Positions 1 through 6,070 of a DNA stretch of 6,628 bases are shown one piece after another. Under the pieces are notes generated by a model. That model had not been told where the DNA came from. It made no database searches and saw only the letters and a list, made by a program, of their open reading frames with translations. Numbering within the stretch: the stretch's first letter is position 1; each line of letters opens with the position of its first letter. The stretch comes from Deltaproteobacteria bacterium RBG_16_44_11 (GTDB lineage Bacteria > Desulfobacterota > Syntrophia > Syntrophales > Smithellaceae). The stretch spans positions 24,135 through 30,762 of the forward strand of contig MGQN01000025.1 in NCBI GenBank assembly GCA_001797845.1, given 5' to 3'. The position numbers were made by a program, and so were the translations under genes.

Positions 1-241
1 CAAGGTGACTGTTCAGAGCGCTTTTGGTATTCCAACCGAAACGCAAGGACGCATAGAACAGGCTCTAAAACAGCAAATTACCAATGGCTTTACGATTCGT
101 TATTTGACAGAGCCGGAAATAGTTTCCGGCATAGAGCTGCGGGTAAACGGCCATAAAATTGCCTGGAGCCTGAATGAATATCTGGAAACACTGGTGGAAA
201 ATTTGACCGAGACCCTCCAGAAAGAAGCACACAGCGGATAG
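1..241 (+). CDS. atpF: F1F0 ATPase subunit b/delta, C-terminal fragment (N-ATPase type)
   Basis: This is the C-terminal 79 or so residues of a gene that starts before the window; the frame stays open to the left edge (AAG at 2-4), so the GTG at 5 is unlikely to be the true start. The segment EPEIVSGIELRVNGHKIAW resembles the end of F-type delta subunits, where a loop of the form 'P-x-L-I-G-G-x-x-x-R-x-G' is followed by a helix. In N-ATPases the b subunit is long and carries a delta-like C-terminal domain, and it lies just before atpA. That position, 24 nt upstream of atpA on the same strand, supports the call. Its role is as peripheral stalk holding the alpha/beta head to the membrane part. 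The sequence similarity alone is modest; the gene order carries much of the weight. Confidence 0.78.
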   Translation, partial: KVTVQSAFGIPTETQGRIEQALKQQITNGFTIRYLTEPEIVSGIELRVNGHKIAWSLNEYLETLVENLTETLQKEAHSG

Positions 242-253
242 AGGGGATATTGA

Positions 254-259
254 AGGAGG
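254..259 (+). promoter_or_regulatory. Shine-Dalgarno site of atpA
   Basis: AGGAGG lies 6 nt before the ATG at 266. It is a near-perfect anti-16S match and fixes the alpha subunit start. It sits inside the 24-nt gap after the atpF stop, consistent with one mRNA and separate strong initiation of alpha. Confidence 0.85.
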
Positions 260-265
260 AGTAGA

Positions 266-1834
266 ATGAGCGAGCAAGTTAACATAACTGAAACTCAAGA
301 ATTAAAAACTTTTCTTGATGATACCTTTTCGACCATGGATAAGGTTTTAGACAAACAAAAACCGGAACTGCGGCAATACGAAATAGGCACAATTCAATTT
401 GTGGGCAGGGATATCGCCAGAGTTAGCGGGCTACCGAACATTCGTGCCGAAGAGATGGTGCGATTTTCCGGAAACTACATGGGGCTTGTCTTCAATATAG
501 ATGTCGACGAAATAGGCGTAATTCTTTTGGACCCAAGTGAAAATCTTCAGGTGGGTGAAGAAGTCCACCGCACCAAGCGCGTTTTGGATGTTCCTGTGGG
601 AGAAGGTCTTTTGGGTAGGGTAGTTGATCCTCTCGGCCGTCCCCTAGATGGTCTGGGAGATATTAACACAGTTAAACGTCTTCCCGTGGAAAGACCGGCG
701 CCCGCGGTTATGGATAGAGCGCCGGTAATTGTTCCGCTGCAGACGGGAATCAAAGTGGTTGACGCGCTCATTCCCATCGGCCGCGGACAGCGGGAATTAA
801 TTTTAGGAGACCGTCAGACGGGAAAGACGGCCATTGCCGTGGATACAATAATCAACCAGAAAGAAACGGGGATTATTTCTATTTATTGCGCCATTGGTAA
901 GAAAAGCTCCGATGTAGCCAAGGTCATCGCGGATTTGCGCGATCGTGGTGTCATGAATAACTGCATTATTGTTGTGGCCACCGGCGAAGACACTCCCGGG
1001 CTGCAATTTGTCGCGCCCTATGCGGCAACGACGATGGGAGAATATTTCATGGAAAAAGGTCAAGATGTTCTCATTATCTGTGATGACCTCACATCACATG
1101 CGCGCGCTTATCGTGAAGTCTCTCTTTTACTGCGGCGGCCTCCCGGACGCGAGGCTTTTCCCGGCGACATTTTTTATATTCACTCCCGGCTGCTTGAGCG
1201 CTCCACGCATCTTCGTCCCGAATTGGGCGGCGGATCGTTGACCTCGCTTCCCATCACGGAAACAGAAGCGCAGGACTTATCATCCTACATCCCCACCAAT
1301 CTCATCTCGATTACAGATGGGCAAATTTATTTGTCGCCGGTTCTTTTCAATAAAGGAATCCTGCCTGCAGTCGATGTCGGAAAGTCGGTTTCGCGCGTGG
1401 GCGGAAAAACTCAATTGCCGGCTTACCGTTCCGTGGCTGGTGATTTACGTCTGTCCTACTCACAGTTTGAGGAGTTGGAATCTTTCTCGCGTTTCGGAAC
1501 GCGTCTCGACGAAAGCACCCGGAAAACCCTTGAACGCGGGTGGCGTGTCCGGGAGATTCTTAAACAGGGGCAGTACAAACCGCTACGAGCATCGGAGCAA
1601 ATTGCCTCGCTGCTTTCCGTGACAGGTGGAAGCCTGGATAGCGTTCCGATAGAAAAGGTGCGGGAGGCCGAAGAAAGTGTTCTGGGCACAATAACGCAGC
1701 AGCTGCCTGAACTGTGCGGGCGTATTGAGGCGGGGGAAAAGCTGGAGATGGCGGATCGTGACAGCATCTTAAGCAAGGTGAAGTCCGACGTTGCCCCCTT
1801 TGAAATTAAAGAGGAAGAAAATGCAGACAACTGA
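266..1834 (+). CDS. atpA: Alternate F1F0 ATPase (N-ATPase), F1 subunit alpha
   Basis: Full-length alpha subunit, 522 aa, part of the cytoplasmic alpha3-beta3 head of an F-type ATPase. Visible landmarks: N-terminal beta-barrel (roughly 35-105), Walker A GDRQTGKT at 181-188, Walker B-like VLIICDD at 268-274, and the alpha signature PAVDVGKSVSRVGG around 367-380. Arg377 in that signature is the equivalent of the E. coli arginine finger (alphaR376). The DVGKSVSRVGGKTQ version, with Asp-Val and Lys where standard alphas read Asn-x-Gly-Leu, and the divergent acidic tail (ending EEENADN), fit the alternate/N-ATPase subfamily rather than the housekeeping enzyme. The start is set by a strong Shine-Dalgarno. 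It lies between the atpF tail and atpG, and its last 14 nt overlap atpG. Whether the enzyme moves Na+ or H+ cannot be read here because the c subunit is outside the window. Confidence 0.96.
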   Translation: MSEQVNITETQELKTFLDDTFSTMDKVLDKQKPELRQYEIGTIQFVGRDIARVSGLPNIRAEEMVRFSGNYMGLVFNIDVDEIGVILLDPSENLQVGEEVHRTKRVLDVPVGEGLLGRVVDPLGRPLDGLGDINTVKRLPVERPAPAVMDRAPVIVPLQTGIKVVDALIPIGRGQRELILGDRQTGKTAIAVDTIINQKETGIISIYCAIGKKSSDVAKVIADLRDRGVMNNCIIVVATGEDTPGLQFVAPYAATTMGEYFMEKGQDVLIICDDLTSHARAYREVSLLLRRPPGREAFPGDIFYIHSRLLERSTHLRPELGGGSLTSLPITETEAQDLSSYIPTNLISITDGQIYLSPVLFNKGILPAVDVGKSVSRVGGKTQLPAYRSVAGDLRLSYSQFEELESFSRFGTRLDESTRKTLERGWRVREILKQGQYKPLRASEQIASLLSVTGGSLDSVPIEKVREAEESVLGTITQQLPELCGRIEAGEKLEMADRDSILSKVKSDVAPFEIKEEENADN

Positions 1835-2735
1835 GTCTATCAAAAGAAGGATTAAGAGTGCGGGCGACCTTTTATCCGTAGTCAAGACGATGAAAGCCCT
1901 GGCCGCCGTGAGTATCCGTCAGTATCAGCGGGCAGTTGAGTCCCTCACTGACTACAACAGAACGGTAGAGATGGGTCTGCAGATTGTTCTGAAAGAGCGG
2001 ATGGAAGCGGCAACGCAGACAAAAGCTCCGGCCGTGAAACGCCTCGGCGCTATCGTTTTCGGTTCCGATCAGGGCTTGTGCGGTCAGCTCAATGAGCAGA
2101 TATCGGTTTTTACCCTGGAGCATATGAAGAAAATTGGTATCAAAAAGGAAAACAGGATGGTTTTATCCGTCGGGGCACGGGTGGCTGATTATGTGGAGGA
2201 TGCGGGACAACCGATCTTCGAGGTTTTGACAACGCCCAGTTCGACAGCCGGCATTACACCGCTTGTCCAGGAAATTATTATGATCATAGATGAGTGGCAT
2301 TTCCGTCATCAGATTGATAATTTTTTGCTTTTTTATAATAAATATTTAACAGGGGCCTCTTACACCCCACATATGGTTCAGCTCCTTCCCGTAAGCCATG
2401 AATGGCTCAAAGAAATAGCCACAAAAAAATGGGATTCCAAATCACTGCCGATTTTTCTGATGGATGGCGATTTAATTTTTTCCTCATTGATCAGAGAATA
2501 TCTTTTTGTTTCCCTGTACCGGGCTTTTGCGGAATCTCTGGCCAGCGAAAATGCCAGTCGGCTGGCTTCGATGCAAAATGCCGAGAAAAACATCGAAGAA
2601 CAGATGCAGGACCTTCATGGTCAGTTTCACCGGCAGCGTCAGATGACCATTACGGAGGAATTACTGGATATTGTCGCCGGTTTTGAGGCCTTGAGTGAAA
2701 AGAAACAATCACAACATCAGCTAGAAAGCAGGTGA
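1821..2735 (+). CDS. atpG: Alternate F1F0 ATPase (N-ATPase), F1 subunit gamma
   Basis: Central rotor shaft of the F1 head, 304 aa from the ATG at 1821. That start has GAGG at 1811-1814, 6 nt upstream, and the protein then begins MQTTESIKRRIKSAGDLL, as gamma subunits do; an in-frame earlier ATG at 1791 would add ten residues read from alpha coding sequence and has no such homology. The N-terminal helix (about 1-55, with VKTMKALAAVS), the conserved FGSDQGLCGQLN at 80-91, and the C-terminal helix (about 225-292, ASENASRLASMQNAEKNIEE, then RQMTITEELLDIVAG) are all in place. The middle Rossmann-like part is divergent, and the N-terminal motif lacks the usual 'ITKAMxMVAASK' wording, as expected for the alternate subfamily. 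It overlaps atpA by 14 nt and its stop overlaps a possible start of the next gene, so the three are probably translated in step. Confidence 0.94.
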   Translation: MQTTESIKRRIKSAGDLLSVVKTMKALAAVSIRQYQRAVESLTDYNRTVEMGLQIVLKERMEAATQTKAPAVKRLGAIVFGSDQGLCGQLNEQISVFTLEHMKKIGIKKENRMVLSVGARVADYVEDAGQPIFEVLTTPSSTAGITPLVQEIIMIIDEWHFRHQIDNFLLFYNKYLTGASYTPHMVQLLPVSHEWLKEIATKKWDSKSLPIFLMDGDLIFSSLIREYLFVSLYRAFAESLASENASRLASMQNAEKNIEEQMQDLHGQFHRQRQMTITEELLDIVAGFEALSEKKQSQHQLESR

Positions 2736-2743
2736 TGATCATG
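2730..2743 (+). promoter_or_regulatory. Stop/start junction and Shine-Dalgarno between atpG and the kinase-like gene
   Basis: AGGTGA at 2730-2735 contains the atpG stop TGA (2733-2735) and lies 5 nt before an ATG at 2741. A second in-frame ATG at 2735 forms TGATG with the stop, and a GTG at 2732 is also in frame. All three starts give the same protein apart from three N-terminal residues. The arrangement is typical of translational coupling. Confidence 0.7.
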
Positions 2744-3595
2744 GCGGTAGAAAGACAAATATGCGGCATATGTGCCTGGCGCCGAGACTGTCAAAAGAGA
2801 TTCAAGGTATCGTCGGAAGCTTTCCTCGGCAGCCGTTGTCCCGACTATACGAGGGATCTATCTATTAAATCTATTTCCGCAGATGCGCTGGAAGATGAAA
2901 AAGTTGCAATGGATGAAATGGTTCAGCAGCAGCTGGATAAGTGGCGCCGGCTGCTGGACAAAGGCTTAAAGCAAGGGCTCGATATAGAGAATTTCAAAGG
3001 CGGGCCGGTAATCACCATTTCAAGAGAGCCGGGAAGCGGAGGAAGCGAAATTGCCCGCAGGCTCGCCAGAGCATTGGACATGGATTTGATCGGCGCGCAA
3101 ATAATCCAGCACGTGGCGGACAGCGCCAAGATGAGCAGAAGAGTTATCGAATCTCTTGACGAAAAAGAAGTAACCTTCCGGGAAACCTTGCTTTCCTCTC
3201 TTTTCGGGGAATACCGTCCCTGGCCCGGTGAATTTCTGCAGCACCTGACCCGAGTAATAGGGACTATTGGAGTTTTCGGCAATGTCATTATTGTCGGCAG
3301 GGGAGCTAATTATGTCCTGCCGCCGGAAAAAGCGTTTAAGGTCAGAATCATTGCCCCGATGGACTTTCGAGTTAAACATTTTATGGAGGACAGAGGATAT
3401 ACTAAAGCCGAGGCGGAACAATATGTGATTAAAACGGAAAATGACCGCAAAGCGTTTGTGCGGAAATATTTTAATGCCGATGTTACGGATCCCAAACAAT
3501 ATGACATCATCATCAATACGGGAACCATGAAGCTGGACGCGGCAACGATGACCATCATCACTGCTTTCAAGAAAAGGATGGAATGCGCCGCATAA
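2741..3595 (+). CDS. Cytidylate kinase-like family protein with N-terminal Cys motif
   Basis: 284 aa from the ATG at 2741, chosen for its AGGTGA site; ATG 2735 (286 aa) is the alternative. The core from about residue 88 is a P-loop nucleoside-monophosphate kinase-like domain of the Cytidylate_kin2 type: ITISREPGSGGSEIARRLA (P-loop within, about 91-109), VIIVGRGANYVL (182-193), ENDRKAFVRKYF (233-244) and YDIIINT (254-260). The N-terminus carries C8-x2-C11-x5-C17-x15-C33 followed by PDYTRDLS, a probable metal-binding knuckle. An acidic linker helix (about 50-85, predicted by eye) joins the two. Members are common in deltaproteobacteria and their substrate is not established; this is not the housekeeping Cmk, which lacks the Cys module. 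The gene is tied to atpG with no gap, so it should be made along with the ATPase. Role in nucleotide balance or in regulation is speculation. Confidence 0.86.
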   Translation: MAVERQICGICAWRRDCQKRFKVSSEAFLGSRCPDYTRDLSIKSISADALEDEKVAMDEMVQQQLDKWRRLLDKGLKQGLDIENFKGGPVITISREPGSGGSEIARRLARALDMDLIGAQIIQHVADSAKMSRRVIESLDEKEVTFRETLLSSLFGEYRPWPGEFLQHLTRVIGTIGVFGNVIIVGRGANYVLPPEKAFKVRIIAPMDFRVKHFMEDRGYTKAEAEQYVIKTENDRKAFVRKYFNADVTDPKQYDIIINTGTMKLDAATMTIITAFKKRMECAA

Positions 3596-3605
3596 ACTTA
3601 TAGAA

Positions 3606-3621
3606 ATAAAATGAATTTTAT
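3606..3621. terminator. Weak A/T hairpin in the convergent gap
   Basis: The 87-nt gap between the two convergent genes (3596-3682) holds one small inverted repeat, ATAAAA-tgaa-TTTTAT, followed on the plus strand by a short T-rich stretch (CTTT). With only six A/T pairs it is a poor intrinsic terminator, yet it is the only candidate at the place where the ATPase operon should stop. Nothing else was seen in the gap. Confidence 0.2.
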
Positions 3622-3682
3622 CTTTGATGTTTTCAAAATCCTGGAGGGTTATTGCGCGAACCAATACATGGAGAAAATAATC

Positions 3683-4393
3683 TCAGGACTTCTTTTCCCC
3701 ATAAGGGCATACGTATAAACACATGCCGCATACTGGCAGTTGTCCTTTTTTCGTCATCGCCACAAAATAATCATTACAGAGTTGAGCGTTATATCTCACT
3801 TCCCGGGACTCATTCGGATCAAAATTTCTTCCCGTAAACGCTTTTATGGGACAAATTTTCACGCAGTCGAGACAATCACCGCATTTTTCTCCCATCGGCT
3901 TCCCGGTTGGCCTAAGTGGGGCATCGGTCAGAATAGATGACCAGCGTACGCGCGGACCATTATTAGGCGTAATGAGCAGACAGCTTTTTCCAATCCAGCC
4001 AAGGCCGGATAGATGCGCGCCCAATTTATGAGAAAAAACAGCGCAATTGCGCTCATCATCATATCTTTCGGAAGCTGGAATCGGCATTACATTATATCCC
4101 AGCTCCTGAATAAAACTACTTATCATGGAAGTGTTATAATTCAATCTATCATTTATTATTTTGTAGGCGTGAAATCTATAATTAACCGCAACAGCCTTGT
4201 TTGAGCGCAGGGGCAATTGATCGACAATGGCATCCGGAAGTTTCAAACCGATGGATATGCAATATCGGAAATCCGATAGGATGTTTCCGCCCTGATCGAT
4301 TATGAAATCTTTTGCCAGGGAAAGATCGCTGATTCCAAAATAATTAACGTCGAACTTTCGGGTGAATTTTTGAATTTTTTTATTCAGACTCAT
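3683..4393 (-). CDS. QueG-like double [4Fe-4S] cluster protein, short form
   Basis: 236 aa, related to the iron-sulfur part of epoxyqueuosine reductase (QueG) but shorter than the usual 310-380 aa and without the C-terminal HEAT-like part. The region HLSGLGWIGKSCLLIT (127-142) followed by SSILTD (152-157) matches the QueG core. Eight cluster ligands follow: C171, C174, C177 and C181 (CGDCLDCVKICP), C206, then C222, C225 and C229 (CGMCLYVCP), the pattern of two cubane clusters. At the QueG 'DYH' site, where the Asp acts as proton donor, I read YRFH (72-75), so the acidic residue seems absent. That and the length argue against true tRNA queuosine synthesis; a soluble cytoplasmic electron-transfer or corrinoid-related role is possible but unproven. 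The ATG at 4393 has only a distant AGGA upstream, so the start is less sure than the fold. It is the last gene of the minus-strand group. Confidence 0.8.
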   Translation of the reverse strand: MSLNKKIQKFTRKFDVNYFGISDLSLAKDFIIDQGGNILSDFRYCISIGLKLPDAIVDQLPLRSNKAVAVNYRFHAYKIINDRLNYNTSMISSFIQELGYNVMPIPASERYDDERNCAVFSHKLGAHLSGLGWIGKSCLLITPNNGPRVRWSSILTDAPLRPTGKPMGEKCGDCLDCVKICPIKAFTGRNFDPNESREVRYNAQLCNDYFVAMTKKGQLPVCGMCLYVCPYGEKKS

Positions 4394-4448
4394 AATTTAC
4401 TTAGTTTATTTCCTAAAATAATGATGTAAAATCTCTTAGCAAATAAAA

Positions 4449-4997
4449 TCAGATGACACCATCCAATTCTTCGGCTACCGGTTTTTTACAAGCTCTGCAC
4501 TGTTGAGCGCTTCGATAAAGCGGTTTTCCGCAAGAGGGGCAATGATAACGCTGGGCCTCTGCTTTCGCCCATTCTAATGAGCCGATTTCATCACCATGTT
4601 CGGCAACTTTATCCCTCCATAGAGGAATAGCTCTTTTTATTACTCTCAAAACTGATTTTTTAATCGAAGAAGGAATAAAATCTGATAAATGGCTATTTTC
4701 GATTGTAATGCACGGCCACTGCTCACATTGATGACAGGAATAAAAGCCTTTCGATTTTGCGCAACTTCGAATCGCGCATTTTTGGCAAAAACCAAAAAGC
4801 TTCTTCGGTGGATCCGGCTGCATACACCCGAAACATTTTGTTTCTTCCGGTTTTGTATTCCAAACGCTGCTGATAATAGCCCTGAACTTTTCGTTGTTAT
4901 CCCGTGTCGATATGTAAAGCGCGCAGGCGCCGCAAAATATTCCGCATGGCGCCCTTAAGTTCTTATTTTTAATTTCTTCCTCGGTCCAGCCTTCCAT
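4449..4997 (-). CDS. DUF3795 domain-containing Cys-rich protein with C-terminal zinc ribbon
   Basis: 182 aa with 15 cysteines. The opening APCGIFCGACALYIS (16-30) is the hallmark of DUF3795, followed by KCFGC (54-58), CQKCAIRSC (71-79) and CHQCEQWPC (88-96), as in that family. A linker with a basic helix (about 110-130) leads to a separate CPSC-x10-CRAC module (153-170) that looks like a zinc ribbon and is an addition to the basic domain. No signal peptide or membrane segment; it should be cytoplasmic. Function is unknown: the Cys spacing suggests bound zinc or an iron-sulfur cluster. The start is firm, with AGGAGG 7 nt before the ATG. The QueG-like gene follows 55 nt downstream, so the two metal-binding proteins may be made together. 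Confidence 0.85.
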   Translation of the reverse strand: MEGWTEEEIKNKNLRAPCGIFCGACALYISTRDNNEKFRAIISSVWNTKPEETKCFGCMQPDPPKKLFGFCQKCAIRSCAKSKGFYSCHQCEQWPCITIENSHLSDFIPSSIKKSVLRVIKRAIPLWRDKVAEHGDEIGSLEWAKAEAQRYHCPSCGKPLYRSAQQCRACKKPVAEELDGVI

Positions 4998-5004
4998 TTT
5001 TGTA

Positions 5005-5010
5005 CCTCCT
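5005..5010 (-). promoter_or_regulatory. Shine-Dalgarno site of the DUF3795 gene
   Basis: On the minus strand AGGAGG lies 7 nt before the ATG at 4997. It decides the start of the DUF3795 protein. Confidence 0.8.
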
Positions 5011-5083
5011 GAAATATTATAAAAATTATTTTTCTATCTTGTTTAGGTGCGAGCAAAGCTTACTTCATGCTTATATTTTTGGT

Positions 5084-5470
5084 TTAAATAATTATGATAA
5101 CAAAAGGAATCAAGTGGATTAAAAATCCAAAAATAAATATAAGATGAAATACATTGGCTTTTTTATCCTTAATTCCAAAATAATATATTTGCGCAATAGA
5201 TCTAAAAAACCAAAACATTCCAAATGAAGCAATCAAATATTTCCCAAGATTTGAGTTAATTAATTCGTTTGGAAAAATAAATGCTGCAAAACCAAATATT
5301 ATAAAGGTAATAAGCAGAAACAGGCTTTGAATATGCATAATTGATTTATTATAAAAATCAATTTTTTCAAGTGCTTTATCCCATTTAAATAATTTTGGAA
5401 AAAAAACATGAGATATCGCCCATGATAAATGATAAAATCCTCCTATAATTATAAATATTTTAGGATTCAT
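5084..5470 (-). CDS. Small AT-rich four-helix membrane protein, unknown family
   Basis: 128 aa from the ATG at 5470. An earlier in-frame ATG (5485) is rejected because it falls on the Shine-Dalgarno GGAGG that serves the ATG at 5470 with an 8-nt gap. I do not recognise the family. Four hydrophobic stretches can be read: about 3-22, 44-66, 77-98 and 106-128; the first holds GGFYHLSWAISH with His14 and His21 in or near the membrane, and the second starts next to His46. The loop between helices 1 and 2 is basic/acidic mixed, and the protein ends in a run of four Ile. The gene is much richer in A+T than its neighbours (11 G/C in 60 bases at 5341-5400), suggesting relaxed selection or acquisition. 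It lies between the TIGR04076 and DUF3795 genes on the same strand. Confidence 0.72.
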   Translation of the reverse strand: MNPKIFIIIGGFYHLSWAISHVFFPKLFKWDKALEKIDFYNKSIMHIQSLFLLITFIIFGFAAFIFPNELINSNLGKYLIASFGMFWFFRSIAQIYYFGIKDKKANVFHLIFIFGFLIHLIPFVIIII

Positions 5471-5478
5471 TAAATAAA

Positions 5479-5483
5479 CCTCC
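5479..5483 (-). promoter_or_regulatory. Shine-Dalgarno site of the membrane protein gene
   Basis: GGAGG on the minus strand, 8 nt before the ATG at 5470. It favours this start over the ATG at 5485, which overlaps the site itself. Confidence 0.75.
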
Positions 5484-5523
5484 ATAAATTATATATTTTT
5501 TTTTAGTATTGGCTTAGGCTAAA

Positions 5524-5569
5524 TTAATCTAAACGCAGTGCTTCATAAAACTTGTCGATTATTTCTTGC
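5524..5569 (-). other. Probable out-of-frame C-terminal tail of the TIGR04076 gene
   Basis: Beyond the TGA at 5570-5572, another frame continues as IEQEIIDKFYEALRLD and ends at TAA (5524-5526). The wording is helix-like and protein-like, and there is no separate start. Reading the A7 run (T7 at 5582-5588 on the plus strand) as six A joins the main frame to it: ...VEDR-KNLNIEQEIIDKFYEALRLD, giving about 154 aa from the ATG at 5989. This may be the original end of the gene, lost or hidden by a one-base change in the run. Confidence 0.5.
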
Positions 5570-5989
5570 TCAATATTTAAGTTTTTTTCGATCTTCAACT
5601 TTGACTTCCATGACAACACGTCCCCAGCCGCCGCATTGAACGCCAATGTCGCCGCAACCCGTCCTTTTAAAACGCATTTCGTTTGGATCAACACCGGCAT
5701 AGAAGAGTTCATGGGCCATGGCAATCAACTGCGGCATTGCATTCAGTGCCCCGAAACAAATTTTTTTTGGGCAGAGTTTTGTCAGTAGATTACCTGAACC
5801 ATCAAAGTAGAACTTATCACCTGCCTTATGCCGGCTGTTGCAGCCATGCGCCTCCACAACCTCAATCACAATTGTTTTATTCATCAATGCCGGCGCTTTG
5901 GAAATAACATCCGCATTTCTGGGATTCTGCCTGAATTTCTTCATTTCTTCGTCGGTATAGCCTAAATGTTCTTGGTAAAACTTCCACAT
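5570..5989 (-). CDS. TIGR04076 family protein, start and end both uncertain
   Basis: 139 aa from the ATG at 5989. The core HGCNSRHKAGDKFYFDGSG (48-66), then CPKKICFGALNAMPQLIAMA and the ending RTGCGDIGVQCGGWGRVVMEV, follows the TIGR04076 pattern: a beta-rich domain with Cys residues before 'GDKF', a 'CP' mid-motif and a hydrophobic helix. Family function is not known. Two oddities: the ATG at 5989 has no nearby ribosome site, whereas an in-frame ATT at 6007 has an ideal AGGAGG 7 nt before it and would add IKINED; and the frame ends soon after an A7 run, with a plausible coding tail in another frame. It could be intact with a rare start, a young pseudogene, or affected by a sequencing error. 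It follows the thioesterase gene by 63 nt (from the ATT). A sister copy seems to lie at the right edge of the window. Confidence 0.82.
   Translation of the reverse strand: MWKFYQEHLGYTDEEMKKFRQNPRNADVISKAPALMNKTIVIEVVEAHGCNSRHKAGDKFYFDGSGNLLTKLCPKKICFGALNAMPQLIAMAHELFYAGVDPNEMRFKRTGCGDIGVQCGGWGRVVMEVKVEDRKKLKY
5582..5588 (-). other. A7 run at the apparent frame break
   Basis: Minus-strand sequence reads CG-AAAAAAA-CTT. The main frame gives CGA AAA AAA CTT AAA TAT TGA. One A fewer gives CGA AAA AAC TTA AAT ATT GAG and opens an 18-codon extension after the run. One A more gives a stop two codons later. Only a shift equal to losing one base is productive. Confidence 0.6.
5588..5607. repeat. 20-bp direct repeat, copy 1 (in TIGR04076 gene)
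   Basis: Plus-strand TCGATCTTCAACTTTGACTT, matching 6609-6628 at 19 of 20 positions. On the minus strand both copies read out as VKVEDR. The match is best explained by two related genes; it may continue beyond the window. Confidence 0.7.
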
Positions 5990-6004
5990 GTCTTCGTTGA
6001 TTTT

Positions 6005-6020
6005 AATTTTATCTCCTCCT
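6005..6020 (-). promoter_or_regulatory. Shine-Dalgarno and candidate ATT start of the TIGR04076 gene
   Basis: AGGAGG at 6020-6015 on the minus strand is followed after 7 nt by an in-frame ATT at 6007-6005. No ATG, GTG or TTG stands at the expected distance; the first in-frame ATG (5989) is 25 nt from the site. Either ATT is used as a rare start, or an ATG was changed here. Confidence 0.5.
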
Positions 6021-6070
6021 TTGTTCCATAATATTACCTCTATTTTTTTAAAAAAATTTCAAGACCTGCT

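Noticed and set aside
1456..1830. 124-aa minus-strand frame in the 3' part of atpA
   Set aside because: Serine- and arginine-rich antisense shadow of a conserved coding region with no ribosome site.
3020..3664. Long open frame (214 aa) on the minus strand opposite the cytidylate kinase-like gene
   Set aside because: It lies almost wholly antisense to a gene with clear family motifs, has no recognisable domain, and its composition is that of a shadow frame.
3652..4204. Several 60-70 aa plus-strand frames across the QueG-like gene
   Set aside because: They are antisense to a gene with eight conserved cluster cysteines and show no domain or ribosome site.
5016..5021. TATAAT on the minus strand upstream of the DUF3795 gene as a -10 box
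   Set aside because: It would start transcription inside the Shine-Dalgarno, and only a 4/6 match (TAAACA, 18-nt spacer) to a -35 box is found. In such AT-rich DNA the match is expected by chance.
5057..5075. Small inverted repeat (AAGC ... GCTT) between the membrane and DUF3795 genes as a terminator
   Set aside because: A four-base stem is too short and has no proper T tract in the right place.
5488..5493. TATAAT on the minus strand upstream of the membrane protein gene
   Set aside because: Same problem: too close to the ribosome site and no -35 partner.
5582..5588. Programmed -1 frameshift at A AAA AAA
   Set aside because: The heptamer has the canonical form and phase, but a -1 shift meets a stop after two codons, so it would not give the longer product. 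Only a one-base loss (or +1 shift) does.
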